Below the pieces are notes generated by a model. It had not been told where the DNA came from. It was given only the letters and a program-made list of their open reading frames with translations, and did not search any database. From contig NZ_PHNT01000001.1 in assembly GCF_002834145.1 (NCBI RefSeq), positions 495,324-559,323 on the forward strand: DNA of 64,000 nt, read 5' to 3'. The DNA is from Roseovarius salinarum. Its GTDB lineage: Bacteria > Pseudomonadota > Alphaproteobacteria > Rhodobacterales > Rhodobacteraceae. This document shows, piece after piece, positions 46,102 through 54,700 of the stretch; within the stretch, counting starts at the first letter, position 1; each line of letters starts with the position of its first letter. The translations under genes were made by a program, and so were the position numbers.

Positions 46102-46169
46102 GCCCGTTGGCACGGCGGTCGGCCATCTGCTAGGGCACGCCGGGGACGCGGCAACACGGGACGTGCGAA

Positions 46170-46604
46170 ATGGCCCACGGCAACATGAGAGCCCGGGATT
46201 TTCTCTGGCTGGTCCCGGCCGGGATCGCGCTGATCGTCATCATGGACTGGCGCGCGGACGAAGAGGCCCGCATCGCCCGCGAAAGCGTGCGCACCCAGGC
46301 GCGGATCGAGGCGCTGCACGCCGACATGATCGGCACCGATTCGGCGGATTTCTCGGCCGACTACACCTTCGATCTGCAGGGCGAGACGCATCGCGCCCGC
46401 GGCGTGCCGATCGGCGCCAACAACCACGATGCCTGGTCGGTGGGTGACAGGATCGAGGTCTGGGTGATGCCCGACGACCCGTCCGAGACGGGCGTCGTCA
46501 ACCGCTCCAACATGGCGCCGGTCTGGGTGGGCCGGCTGCTGGGCGGGGTGCTGATCGCCGGCGGGCTGATCGGATTCGAATGGCGTCGCCGCAACCCCGG
46601 TTGA
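46170..46604 (+). CDS. Small membrane protein, DUF3592-like
   Basis: 144 residues. Helix at about 10-26, an extracytoplasmic beta-rich domain (RTQARIEALHADMIG; SVGDRIEVWVMPDDPSETGV) and a second helix at 118-136, ending in WRRRNPG. This layout is that of DUF3592 proteins, whose role is unknown. An alternative ATG lies at 46185. It is tandem to nadE with a 68-bp gap. Confidence 0.65.
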   Translation: MAHGNMRARDFLWLVPAGIALIVIMDWRADEEARIARESVRTQARIEALHADMIGTDSADFSADYTFDLQGETHRARGVPIGANNHDAWSVGDRIEVWVMPDDPSETGVVNRSNMAPVWVGRLLGGVLIAGGLIGFEWRRRNPG

Positions 46605-46617
46605 CCGGGCCGCGCGC

Positions 46618-48255
46618 CTATTCCTCGCTCAGCGCCGACATCTCGCGCACCGCGCCCACGAACCGGGCAAGCGTCTGCGATGTCTCGCCGCGCGGCAGCA
46701 TGGCCTCGATCAGCTGGAAGCGGCTGTCGTCGCGATAGGCATCGGCCATCGCCTGTTTCAACTCGGCGCAGGTGTGGACGCGCACGCCGCGCCCGCCCAG
46801 GTGCGGCGCCATTTCGGCGTAATGCCAGTCGTCGAGGTCGTGGTAGGCCGGGCCGGGCTGGAACACGCGCAGCATTTCCCAGCTGAGATTGTTGAACACG
46901 ATGACGATCGGCGCCCAGCCGTACTTGCGGCAGTTGCCCAGCTCCCAGCCGGTCATCTGGAATGCGCCGTCGCCCACAAGGATGATGGGCCTTCGCGCCA
47001 TCGTCGCGGCAATGGCCATGCCCCCGGGCACGCCGATGCCCATCGACGCGTAGTAGCCCGGCGCGACGAACTCGGTGTCCATGATCTCCAGGCCCGTGAA
47101 CAGGCAGTCGCCGATGTCGGTGGCGATCGGCAGCCGGCCATGCGCGTCGAACAGGTCGTTGACCGCCATGGCGACATGGCTGGGCGCCAGCGGCGTGGCG
47201 TCGTCCGGCAGCCCGCGCGGATAGTCCGGGCCCTCATTGGCACGGGCCGCGTGCCCCACCGGCTCGGCCAGTTCCGTCAGCGCGTCGACCAGCGCCTCGA
47301 GCGTGACCTCGGGATAGGTATGATGGCGAAACGCGACCTGCCGGTCGAAGGCCTGGATCGCGTTGCGCAGGTCGATGTTGCGCCCCGAGACGCCGAAGTT
47401 CGTGTCGCTCAGGATCACGCCCAGCATCAGCAGGCCGTCGGATCCCTCGATGCAGCGCGCCGCCGTCTCGCTGCCCGCCGAACCGAGGTAGGCGCCCCTG
47501 AGCGGCACGTCCTGCCGCGCCAGAAGCCCGCGGCCCATGAAACTGGTGGCCACCGGCAACCCCAGCCTGCGGCACAACTCGGCGACCTTGCCCTCCAGCC
47601 CGTAGCGGCGCACCTCGACCCCTACCAGGACCGCCGGGTCGCGCGCGCCGCGCAGCCTGTCCAGGATCTCGCGGGCACAGGCACGGGCGGCCTCGCGGTC
47701 GGGCCTGCCCGGGTCGCGGGGCGGCACCGGGGCACACGGGGCGCCGACAAGGTCGCGCGGGATCTCGATGTAGACGGGGCGCGCGTAATCCTGCGCCGCG
47801 TCCAGCACGCGCGCGATCTCTTCGTGCGCGGTCTCGGGATCGTCCAGGACCGCCTGTGCGCAGGTCAGCTCCTTGTAGATCTGCAGCTGGGAATCCAGGG
47901 TCTTGACCTGGTGGTGCAGGTTCAGCCCCAGCTTGCCCTCGCCGGTGCCCGGCGCCCCCGAGATCACGACCAGCGGCGACTTCTCGGCATAGGCCTGCGC
48001 CACGGCGTTGACCATGTTGAGCGCCCCCGCCCCATAGGTTATCACCGCGACCCCCGGCGCACTGTTGATCCGCGCGGCCGCGTCGGCGGCATACCCCACG
48101 CCCGGCTCGTGGCTCATCGTGTGCCACGGCAGGATCCCGCTTTCCTCGATCACGCGAAAGAAGGGCAGGACGAAATCGCCCGGGATGCCGAAGATCCGGT
48201 CGGCGCCGCGCGCCTTGAGAGCGTGCAAAAGGGCCGTGGCGAGCGTCTGGGACAT
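46618..48255 (-). CDS. Thiamine-diphosphate decarboxylase, probably indolepyruvate/phenylpyruvate type
   Basis: 545 residues. TPP-enzyme N-domain (FGIPGDFVLPFFRVIEES; catalytic Glu near HEPGVGYAADA), and the C-domain TPP motif LVGDGAFQMTGWELGNC ... FNNLSWE. The acidic pocket and length fit pyruvate-decarboxylase-like 2-oxo-acid decarboxylases of the IpdC/Ppdc group. It would make phenylacetaldehyde or indoleacetaldehyde, a source of phenylacetate for the paa cluster. Substrate choice is inferred. Confidence 0.8.
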   Translation of the reverse strand: MSQTLATALLHALKARGADRIFGIPGDFVLPFFRVIEESGILPWHTMSHEPGVGYAADAAARINSAPGVAVITYGAGALNMVNAVAQAYAEKSPLVVISGAPGTGEGKLGLNLHHQVKTLDSQLQIYKELTCAQAVLDDPETAHEEIARVLDAAQDYARPVYIEIPRDLVGAPCAPVPPRDPGRPDREAARACAREILDRLRGARDPAVLVGVEVRRYGLEGKVAELCRRLGLPVATSFMGRGLLARQDVPLRGAYLGSAGSETAARCIEGSDGLLMLGVILSDTNFGVSGRNIDLRNAIQAFDRQVAFRHHTYPEVTLEALVDALTELAEPVGHAARANEGPDYPRGLPDDATPLAPSHVAMAVNDLFDAHGRLPIATDIGDCLFTGLEIMDTEFVAPGYYASMGIGVPGGMAIAATMARRPIILVGDGAFQMTGWELGNCRKYGWAPIVIVFNNLSWEMLRVFQPGPAYHDLDDWHYAEMAPHLGGRGVRVHTCAELKQAMADAYRDDSRFQLIEAMLPRGETSQTLARFVGAVREMSALSEE

Positions 48256-48324
48256 GGCGGCAACCTTTCCGTGTCGTAATACCCCTACCATAACGCGCGG
48301 GCTGCGGGCCCCGAAAGGGCCGGG

Positions 48325-48349
48325 CTTCATCTTGCCCCAAATACTCATG
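48325..48349 (-). repeat. Post-gene repeat, copy D
   Basis: On the minus strand it reads CATGAGTATTTGGGGCAAGA then TGAAG, downstream of the minus-strand metallopeptidase gene. So it has the same orientation relative to the gene end as copies A-C. Confidence 0.6.
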
Positions 48350-48400
48350 CCGGCGTGAGCGGCCCGGCGCCGGCGTGCGGTTGTCGCCCCGCGGTCCCGC

Positions 48401-48793
48401 TCACTCCCACCAGCGGTCGATGGTGGCGATGTCGTCGTCGGACCAGCCGAAGTGATGCGCGAACTCGTGTACCGTGACATGGACGACCAGCCGCCCGAGG
48501 CTCACGTCGCCGCGCGCGCGCCATTCGGCGAGGATCGGTTGGCGGAAAAGCCAGACGGTATCGGGCGCGATGGGCTGGTCGGCGATCGATTTCTCGGTCA
48601 TCGGCACCCCTTCGTAGAGCCCGGTCAGCTCAAGGGGGTCGTCGATGCCGAGCTCGTGCAGGATGAACTGCGGCGGCCAATCCTCCACCCGCAACGCGAC
48701 CTCCGCCGCGGCCGACCGGAAGGGCTCGGGCAGTTGCGCGATCGCCTCGCGGGCCATTTCATCGATTCGGGTCAGGTCGGGCGGCGCGGACAT
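48401..48793 (-). CDS. Minimal zincin metallopeptidase-family protein
   Basis: 130 residues. The zinc motif HEFAHHFGWSDDDI (HExxH with a further His and Asp) sits near the C-terminus. Small proteins of this type are common in alphaproteobacteria and actinobacteria; their substrate is not known. No signal peptide, so cytoplasmic. Confidence 0.85.
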   Translation of the reverse strand: MSAPPDLTRIDEMAREAIAQLPEPFRSAAAEVALRVEDWPPQFILHELGIDDPLELTGLYEGVPMTEKSIADQPIAPDTVWLFRQPILAEWRARGDVSLGRLVVHVTVHEFAHHFGWSDDDIATIDRWWE

Positions 48794-48832
48794 GGCCGCG
48801 ATATGGCCCGCCAGCGCCGCGAAGGGAAGCCC

Positions 48833-49765
48833 TCAGCCGTCCAGCATCAACTGGTAGCTGGTCGGCGTGTATGCATAGCCCGCGCCGTTCCTTTCCACGT
48901 AACCCGTCCCCGGCCACGGCATGTGGTAGCCGACGAAGGGCATGCCCTCGGATGCCAGCATGTCCAGCAAGCGGCGCCGGGTCGCGGCGGCCTTTTCGTC
49001 GTCCATGTCGAACTTCACCTGCCAGTCGGGATGCGCCAGCGACCAGACGTAGTGGTTGGCGAAGTCCGCGGCGATCAGCATCTGCCGTCCCTCGCTTTCG
49101 AGCATGAAGGTCATGTGGCCCGGCGTGTGGCCGAAGGCCGCCATGGCGTTGATGCCGCCCGTCACGCTGTCGCCGTCCTCGAGCATCGCCATGCGGTCGG
49201 CCAGGGGGCGGACCTTGGCGTCGAAGCCGTCGCTGTCCATGCCGGCCCAGGCGTCGTACTCCACCCGGCCGGTGGCGTAGCGGGCATTGGGGAAGGTCGG
49301 CGCCCCGCCCTTCATCAGCCCCCCGATGTGGTCGGGGTGCATGTGCGTGATCACCACCGTGTCCACCTGCCCGGGGTCGTATCCCGCCGCGCCCAGCGCG
49401 CCGGTGATCCCATCGGCGTTCAGCCCGGTGTCGAACAGGATCAGTTCGGCGCCGGTGTTCACGACGGTGGGCGTGAAGAAGAACTGCGCGCGGTCGGTGG
49501 GGATGCGGGCCGCGCGCGAGGCTTCGGCAAAGGCCTCGTCGCTCACGTTCTGTCCGAAGATGCCGTGGGGGTCGGGCACCGTCCGGCTGGCCGCCAGCAG
49601 CGTCGTCACCTCGAACGCGCCGAGGCGGAAACGCTTGAACCGGGTCGTGGCAGGCCCCTGCATGGGCGCAGCGGCGTTCAGCAGGCCGGGCAGCGCGGCG
49701 GTCAATGGCAGGGCCGCGGCGCCGCCCAGGAGCGCCCGGCGACCGAGGGAAACGGGGTGCGTCAT
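48833..49765 (-). CDS. Exported MBL-fold metallohydrolase (lactonase-like)
   Basis: 310 residues. A twin-arginine-like signal (SLGRRALLGGAAALPL) opens the protein. The full metal motif ITHMHPDHIGGL, then AFGHTPGHMTFM, AADFANH and VGYHMPWPG follow. This resembles lactonases that degrade acyl-homoserine lactones, but the substrate is open. Periplasmic location is predicted. Confidence 0.82.
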   Translation of the reverse strand: MTHPVSLGRRALLGGAAALPLTAALPGLLNAAAPMQGPATTRFKRFRLGAFEVTTLLAASRTVPDPHGIFGQNVSDEAFAEASRAARIPTDRAQFFFTPTVVNTGAELILFDTGLNADGITGALGAAGYDPGQVDTVVITHMHPDHIGGLMKGGAPTFPNARYATGRVEYDAWAGMDSDGFDAKVRPLADRMAMLEDGDSVTGGINAMAAFGHTPGHMTFMLESEGRQMLIAADFANHYVWSLAHPDWQVKFDMDDEKAAATRRRLLDMLASEGMPFVGYHMPWPGTGYVERNGAGYAYTPTSYQLMLDG

Positions 49766-49880
49766 CCAGAATGCCTTTCGTCTTGCAGTACAATCCGTAG
49801 CGGGAGCCTAACACGCCGCGTCGGGCCGTGGCGGCGCCTCACGGTGTTGTGACGTCCCGCGCGGCGTTAGACTCGTCGCC

Positions 49881-51215
49881 ATGTTCGCCGTGCTGTCCAA
49901 CCGCACCTATGCCGCGCTGTTTTCCGCGCAGGTGATCGCCCTTGTCGGCACCGGGCTTCTGACCGTGGCGCTGGGGCTTCTGGCCTACGACCTTGCCGGC
50001 GCACGCGCGGGGCTCGTGCTCGGCGCCGCCTACACGCTCAAGATGGTGGCCTATGTCGGTCTGTCGCCCGTCGCGCAGGCCGTGGCGCAGCGCCTGCCGC
50101 GCAAGGCCGTGCTGGTCGGCGCGGACGCGGTGCGCGCCACGGTGGCGCTCTGCCTGCCGTTCGTGACCGAGGTCTGGCAGGTCTATGTGCTGATCTTCGT
50201 GCTCCAGTCGGCCTCGGCGACCTTCACCCCCGCCTTCCAGGCCACGATCCCCGACGTGCTGCCACGGGAAGAGGATTACACCCGCGCGCTGTCGCTGTCG
50301 CGGCTGGCCTATGACCTGGAGAACCTGACGAGCCCGGCGCTGGCAGGGCTGCTGCTGACGGTGATGAGCTACAGCTGGCTGTTCCTGGGCACGGTTGCCG
50401 GGTTCGCAGGGTCCGCCCTGCTGGTGGCGGTCGCCGCCGTGCCGCGCCTTGCGCCGGGCGGCGACCGGCGCCCGTTCCGCGAACGGCTGGTGCGGGGCCT
50501 GCGGATATACATCCGCACGCCGCGGCTGCGGGGGTTGCTGGCGCTCAACCTCGCCGCGGCGGCCGCCGGCGCCTTCGTTCTGGTCAACACGGTGGTGCTG
50601 GTGCGTGCGGGCTACGCAGGCGGCGAACGCGCACTGGCCGTCGCGATGGCCGCCTTTGGCGCGGGGTCGATGAGCGCCGCGTTGATGCTGCCGCGGCTTC
50701 TGGAGCGTGTGCCCGACCGGCGCGTGATGCTGGCGGGCGCGCAGGGGCTTGCCGCCGCGACGCTTCTGCTGGGCGCCGCCCTCGCGGTGCGGGGGTTGCC
50801 GGCGTGGCCCGTGTTCCTGCTGGTCTGGGCGGGCACCGGGTTTCTCTATGCCTCGGTGCTGACACCCGCGGGCCGGCTGTTGCGTCGGTCGTCGCATCCC
50901 GAGGACCGCCCGGCCGTGTTCGCCGCGCAGTTCGCGCTGAGCCACGCCTGCTGGCTGGTGACATATCCGTTGGCGGGCTGGACGGGGCAGGCGCTTGGCA
51001 TGGACGCCGCGCTTTTCGCGCTGGGGGCGGTGGCGCTGGCGGGCGTCGTGGCGGCGCGGCTGCTCTGGCCGGCGGACCTGCCCCGCGCGCCGCTGCACGA
51101 CCACCCCGACCTGCCACCCGATCACCCGCACCTTCGTGCGCACCGAGGACAGCGGCGGCACGCGCATGTCTTCGTGATCGACGACGAGCACCGCGCGTGG
51201 CCCACGCAGGGCTGA
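49881..51215 (+). CDS. MFS exporter with His-rich C-terminal tail (NreB-like)
   Basis: 444 residues, 12 membrane helices. The cytoplasmic tail after about residue 400 is rich in His and Asp (LHDHPDLPPDHPHLRAHRGQ, then RHAHVF). Similar tails are found on NreB-type nickel exporters and bind metal. The gene diverges from the lactonase-like gene. Metal export is a hypothesis drawn from the tail; the core is a general drug-efflux type MFS. Confidence 0.8.
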   Translation: MFAVLSNRTYAALFSAQVIALVGTGLLTVALGLLAYDLAGARAGLVLGAAYTLKMVAYVGLSPVAQAVAQRLPRKAVLVGADAVRATVALCLPFVTEVWQVYVLIFVLQSASATFTPAFQATIPDVLPREEDYTRALSLSRLAYDLENLTSPALAGLLLTVMSYSWLFLGTVAGFAGSALLVAVAAVPRLAPGGDRRPFRERLVRGLRIYIRTPRLRGLLALNLAAAAAGAFVLVNTVVLVRAGYAGGERALAVAMAAFGAGSMSAALMLPRLLERVPDRRVMLAGAQGLAAATLLLGAALAVRGLPAWPVFLLVWAGTGFLYASVLTPAGRLLRRSSHPEDRPAVFAAQFALSHACWLVTYPLAGWTGQALGMDAALFALGAVALAGVVAARLLWPADLPRAPLHDHPDLPPDHPHLRAHRGQRRHAHVFVIDDEHRAWPTQG

Positions 51216-51285
51216 CGGGCCGCGCCTGTCTGGACAAACCCGCGCCCGCGTGGCATGCGCCCGGCGACCCGAGGAGCCAAGCCCG

Positions 51286-52620
51286 ATGACCACCACCCGT
51301 TTCGCCCCGTCGCCCACCGGATACCTGCACGTGGGCAACCTGCGCACGGCGCTGATGAACTTCCTCATCGCGCGCAAGGCCGGGGGCACCTTCATCCTGC
51401 GCATCGACGACACCGACCCGGAGCGGTCGCAGGAGGCCTACGTCGACGCGATCAGGGAAGACCTGGAATGGCTCGGCCTGACCTGGGACAGGATCGAGCG
51501 GCAGTCGCGGCGGCTGGATCGCTATGCCGCGGCTGCCGACCGGCTGCGCGAGATGGGCCGGTTCTACGAATGCTTCGAGACCCCCGAGGAGCTGGAGCTC
51601 AAGCGGCGCAAGCAACTCAACCGGGGACGCCCGCCGGTCTACGACCGCAGCGCCCTGGCGCTGTCCGACGAGGACCGCGCCAGGCTGCGCGCCGAGCGCG
51701 GCCCCGGCCACTGGCGTTTCAAGCTCGATCATGAGCGCATCGAGTGGGACGACCGGATTCTGGGGCCGCAGTCGATCGACGCGGCCAGCGTGTCCGACCC
51801 GGTGCTTATCCGCGGCGACGGGCAGGTGCTTTACACGCTGGCCTCCGTCGTGGACGACACCGAGATGGGCGTGACGGACGTGGTCCGCGGGGCCGACCAC
51901 GTCACCAACACGGCGACCCAGATACAGATCATCGAGGCGCTGGGCGGCACGGTGCCGACCTTCGCGCACCATTCGCTGCTGACCGGCGCGCAGGGCGAAT
52001 CGCTGTCCAAGCGGCTGGGCACGCTCAGCCTGCGCGACCTGCGCGCGCGGGGCGTGGCGCCGATGGCGCTTCTGAGCCTGATGGCGCGGCTGGGCTCGTC
52101 CGACCCGGTGGTTCTGCGCGAGGACATGCAGTCGCTGATCGAGGGGTTCGACATCACCCGCTTCGGCGCGGCGCCAACCAAGTTCGACGAGGCCGACCTG
52201 TTCCCGCTGACCGCGCGGTACCTGCAGACGCTGCCGTTCGAGGCGGTGCGCGAGCGCATCGCCGCGCTCGGCGTGCCCGACGAGCTGGCCGAGCGGTTCT
52301 GGGAGGTCACGCGCGAAAACATCACCACGCTCGACGACCTCGAGGGCTGGTGGCACCTGTTCCGCGACGGGGCCGAGCCCGCGATCGACCCCGCCGATGC
52401 CGAATTCGTCGCCGAGGCGCTGGCGTTGCTGCCCGAAGGGCCGCATGACGCCGGCACCTGGGGCGAATGGACGGCCGCCGTGAAGGAACGGACGGGGCGC
52501 AAGGGCAAGGCACTGTTCATGCCGCTGCGCAAGGCGCTGACCGGGCAGAGCCACGGCCCGGACATGGCGCAGGTGCTGCCGCTTCTGCAGCGCATCCGCG
52601 CCCTGGAAAAGAACGCCTGA
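51286..52620 (+). CDS. gltX: Glutamate--tRNA ligase
   Basis: 444 residues. The HIGH-type motif is in FAPSPTGYLHVGNLRTALMN; the KMSKS equivalent is GESLSKRLGTLS (about 240). The short length fits the second GluRS of alphaproteobacteria, which charges tRNA-Glu or tRNA-Gln. The ATG at 51286 has CGAGGAG upstream. Confidence 0.94.
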   Translation: MTTTRFAPSPTGYLHVGNLRTALMNFLIARKAGGTFILRIDDTDPERSQEAYVDAIREDLEWLGLTWDRIERQSRRLDRYAAAADRLREMGRFYECFETPEELELKRRKQLNRGRPPVYDRSALALSDEDRARLRAERGPGHWRFKLDHERIEWDDRILGPQSIDAASVSDPVLIRGDGQVLYTLASVVDDTEMGVTDVVRGADHVTNTATQIQIIEALGGTVPTFAHHSLLTGAQGESLSKRLGTLSLRDLRARGVAPMALLSLMARLGSSDPVVLREDMQSLIEGFDITRFGAAPTKFDEADLFPLTARYLQTLPFEAVRERIAALGVPDELAERFWEVTRENITTLDDLEGWWHLFRDGAEPAIDPADAEFVAEALALLPEGPHDAGTWGEWTAAVKERTGRKGKALFMPLRKALTGQSHGPDMAQVLPLLQRIRALEKNA

Positions 52621-52703
52621 CCCCGCCCCGGCTTGCCCTGGGTTAATGTGTCCGCATCCGCGTCGCCGTAGCCTTGCGCTTGGTAATGCACGGAGGATCG
52701 AGG

Positions 52704-53276
52704 ATGCGACCGAGGATCAATTGGGTGGTGGCGGGCATTGTTTTGGCCGCCGGTCTGGGTGGCCTGCCCTGGGGCGCGGCACCGGCGGAAGCGGCCGAGT
52801 TCCGCAACCCGATGATCTCGGGCCACCGGCTGGACTGGTGCCTGAACTGGGCCACCGATTGCGGCCAGCCCGCGGCCGACGCTTTCTGCCGGGCCCGGGG
52901 CTATCCCGGTGCCACCAGCTTCGCGCCGGCGCACAACATCGGGGCATCGTCCCCCACCAAGGTGATTTCGACCGGCCGGATCTGCGATCAGGCGTTCTGC
53001 GACGGCTTCAGCCGCATCACCTGCCGCGAGACCGCCAGTCGGGAGTTCACCAATCCCTCGCTTGGCGGGTACCGGCTTGACTGGTGCCGCAGTTGGGCCG
53101 CCGAATGCGGACAGCCTGCGGCGGATGCCTTCTGCCGGGCCAAGGGATATTCCCGCGCCATCGGCTACGCGCCCGCGCACGACATCGGGGCGAGCACGCC
53201 GACGCGGGTCTTTTCGACGGGCCAGATCTGCGACCAGGCGTTCTGCGACGGGTTCAGCAGCATCACCTGCCGCTAG
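52704..53276 (+). CDS. Secreted Cys-rich protein of two tandem 77-82-residue repeats
   Basis: 190 residues. A signal peptide covers 1-31 (PAEAA-E). Two repeats follow, residues 32-113 and 114-190, each with six Cys at matching places (RLDWC, CGQPAADAFCRA, ICDQAFCDGF, ITC). They are about 70 percent identical. Three disulfides per unit are likely. Repeats of this kind occur in plant and bacterial exported proteins of unknown role. The ATG at 52704 has GGAGG upstream. Confidence 0.8.
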   Translation: MRPRINWVVAGIVLAAGLGGLPWGAAPAEAAEFRNPMISGHRLDWCLNWATDCGQPAADAFCRARGYPGATSFAPAHNIGASSPTKVISTGRICDQAFCDGFSRITCRETASREFTNPSLGGYRLDWCRSWAAECGQPAADAFCRAKGYSRAIGYAPAHDIGASTPTRVFSTGQICDQAFCDGFSSITCR

Positions 53277-53314
53277 GCGGCAGGGCGGGGGCGGCGCGTC
53301 ACACGCGCGCCGTC

Positions 53315-53896
53315 CTACGAATCCTCGATGAGGCGCACGCCACGGTCGCGCAGGCGGTCGTTCACGAAGCCGCGCGCGTCCGCGTCGACCGGCACGTGGC
53401 GCGGGTAACGCGGCGCACCTCGGTCGTCGAGAACCGGCGCGTCCCAGCCATCGGTGGTGTCGAAGAACCGCGCCGCGCCGGCCTCGCCGAATTCGCGCAG
53501 GTATCCCTGCACCACCACGTCGAGATAGCTCAGCAGCACGGGATGCGTGTCCGCCGGCGGCCCGTGCTTGCCCTCGGGGATGGAATAGACCGCGATCTCG
53601 GGTCGGTGCGGCAGACCATGGTCCACCTGGTGCGCGGCCGCCACGCGGTCGTAGGCGCCCTCGCGTTCGTCCAGTGCCGCCCAGTCCTCCGCGGGCACCG
53701 CCGCGATCAGCCCGTCGATTCGGGTTGCGGAGTCGGGCACCACCGTCAGATAGGCCACCGGCCGCAGTGCCGTGTGACGCCAGACGCGGCGCCAGCCCCG
53801 CAGGCTGGCCGGCCGTGCCTGCGCGAACCCGTGGGTTTCGCGGTTCACCAGGCTGCCGTAGCCGAAAAAATATGCCTCGGATGTATCTCTTGTCAC
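53315..53896 (-). CDS. Gamma-glutamylcyclotransferase-like protein
   Basis: 193 residues from a GTG. The substrate-loop motif FFGYGSLVNRETH is at the start, and the catalytic Glu lies in LDEREGAYDRV (about 75-85). This is the GGCT/ChaC-like fold, which releases 5-oxoproline from gamma-glutamyl compounds. Specific substrate unknown. It diverges from the Rrf2 regulator. Confidence 0.82.
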   Translation of the reverse strand: MTRDTSEAYFFGYGSLVNRETHGFAQARPASLRGWRRVWRHTALRPVAYLTVVPDSATRIDGLIAAVPAEDWAALDEREGAYDRVAAAHQVDHGLPHRPEIAVYSIPEGKHGPPADTHPVLLSYLDVVVQGYLREFGEAGAARFFDTTDGWDAPVLDDRGAPRYPRHVPVDADARGFVNDRLRDRGVRLIEDS

Positions 53897-53977
53897 GGTG
53901 CGCTTGATCTATGTCATTCCTGCATGTCCCGATAGCAAGCAGGATGCGCCGAATTCAAGCAACGCGCACGGGGCCCC

Positions 53978-54430
53978 ATGCGGATCACCAAACGCACGAA
54001 CATCGCCATCCGGGTGCTGATGTATTGTGGCGTGAACTCGGATCGCCTGGTCACCAAGACCGAGATCGCCGACCGCTGCAATGCCTCCGAAAGCCATCTG
54101 GCGCAGGTCATCAACCAGCTTGCGCAGCTTGGGTATCTCAGCACGCAGCGCGGGCGCAACGGCGGAATCGCGCTGGGCCGGCCGATGAACGCGATCACCA
54201 TCGGCGAGGTGTTCCGTGCGCTCGAGACCGGCGTGCCGCTGGCCGAGTGCTTTGCCGACGTCGACAACACCTGTCCGCTGGTGCATGCCTGCCGGTTGAG
54301 ACTGGCCATCGCGGACGCGGCCGAGGCTTTCTATTCCCATCTCGACGGTATCTCGCTCGACGCGCTGGTGTGCGGCAACGAGGAACTGTTCGACCTGTTT
54401 CTGCCGCAGGCCTGCCCGAAACAGGGTTGA
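53978..54430 (+). CDS. Rrf2-family iron-sulfur regulator (RirA/NsrR-like)
   Basis: 150 residues. The winged helix has SESHLAQVINQLAQLGYLST and RGRNGGIALGRP. Cluster Cys are at 91, 99 and 105 (AECFADVDNTCPLVHACRLR), the spacing reported for RirA; NsrR of E. coli has 91, 96, 102. It may sense iron or nitric oxide through an Fe-S cluster. It is just upstream of the glycine riboswitch but not part of that unit. Confidence 0.82.
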   Translation: MRITKRTNIAIRVLMYCGVNSDRLVTKTEIADRCNASESHLAQVINQLAQLGYLSTQRGRNGGIALGRPMNAITIGEVFRALETGVPLAECFADVDNTCPLVHACRLRLAIADAAEAFYSHLDGISLDALVCGNEELFDLFLPQACPKQG

Positions 54431-54467
54431 AGCGGGCCGCGGGGCATACTAGCGTATGCGCAAGCCG

Positions 54468-54625
54468 CGACAGGGAGAACCGGCAATGCCGGTGCCGAAG
54501 GAGCAACCGCCCCGGAAACTCTCAGGCGACAGGGACCTGTCCGGCAAACGAACTCTGGAGAGAGGTGCGCCGCGCACCCGCCGAAGGGATAGCGATCTCA
54601 GGCGAAAGGACAGAGGGGGCATCGT
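54468..54625 (+). ncRNA. Tandem glycine riboswitch
   Basis: Two glycine aptamers in series lead gcvT. The first has GCCGAAGGAGCAA, AACTCTCAGGCGACAGG and CTCTGGAGAG (to about 54562). The second has GCCGAAGGGATAGCGA, TCTCAGGCGAAAGGACAGAG (to about 54622). Glycine binding should turn on the cleavage operon. A perfect 6-bp stem at 54444-54459 lies just before it. Confidence 0.93.
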
Positions 54626-54700
54626 CGCGCGGACAAGCGCGCATTTCGACGATGCCGGACTGACCCAGCGATCAGCCGGCCCAGCAGACGGAGGCACCGG

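Noticed and set aside
44437..46113. Long antisense frame opposite nadE
   Set aside because: It is the shadow of a GC-rich real gene; nadE has all catalytic motifs in the other strand. The same holds for long frames opposite fahA, gcvP, the MORN gene and the photolyase.
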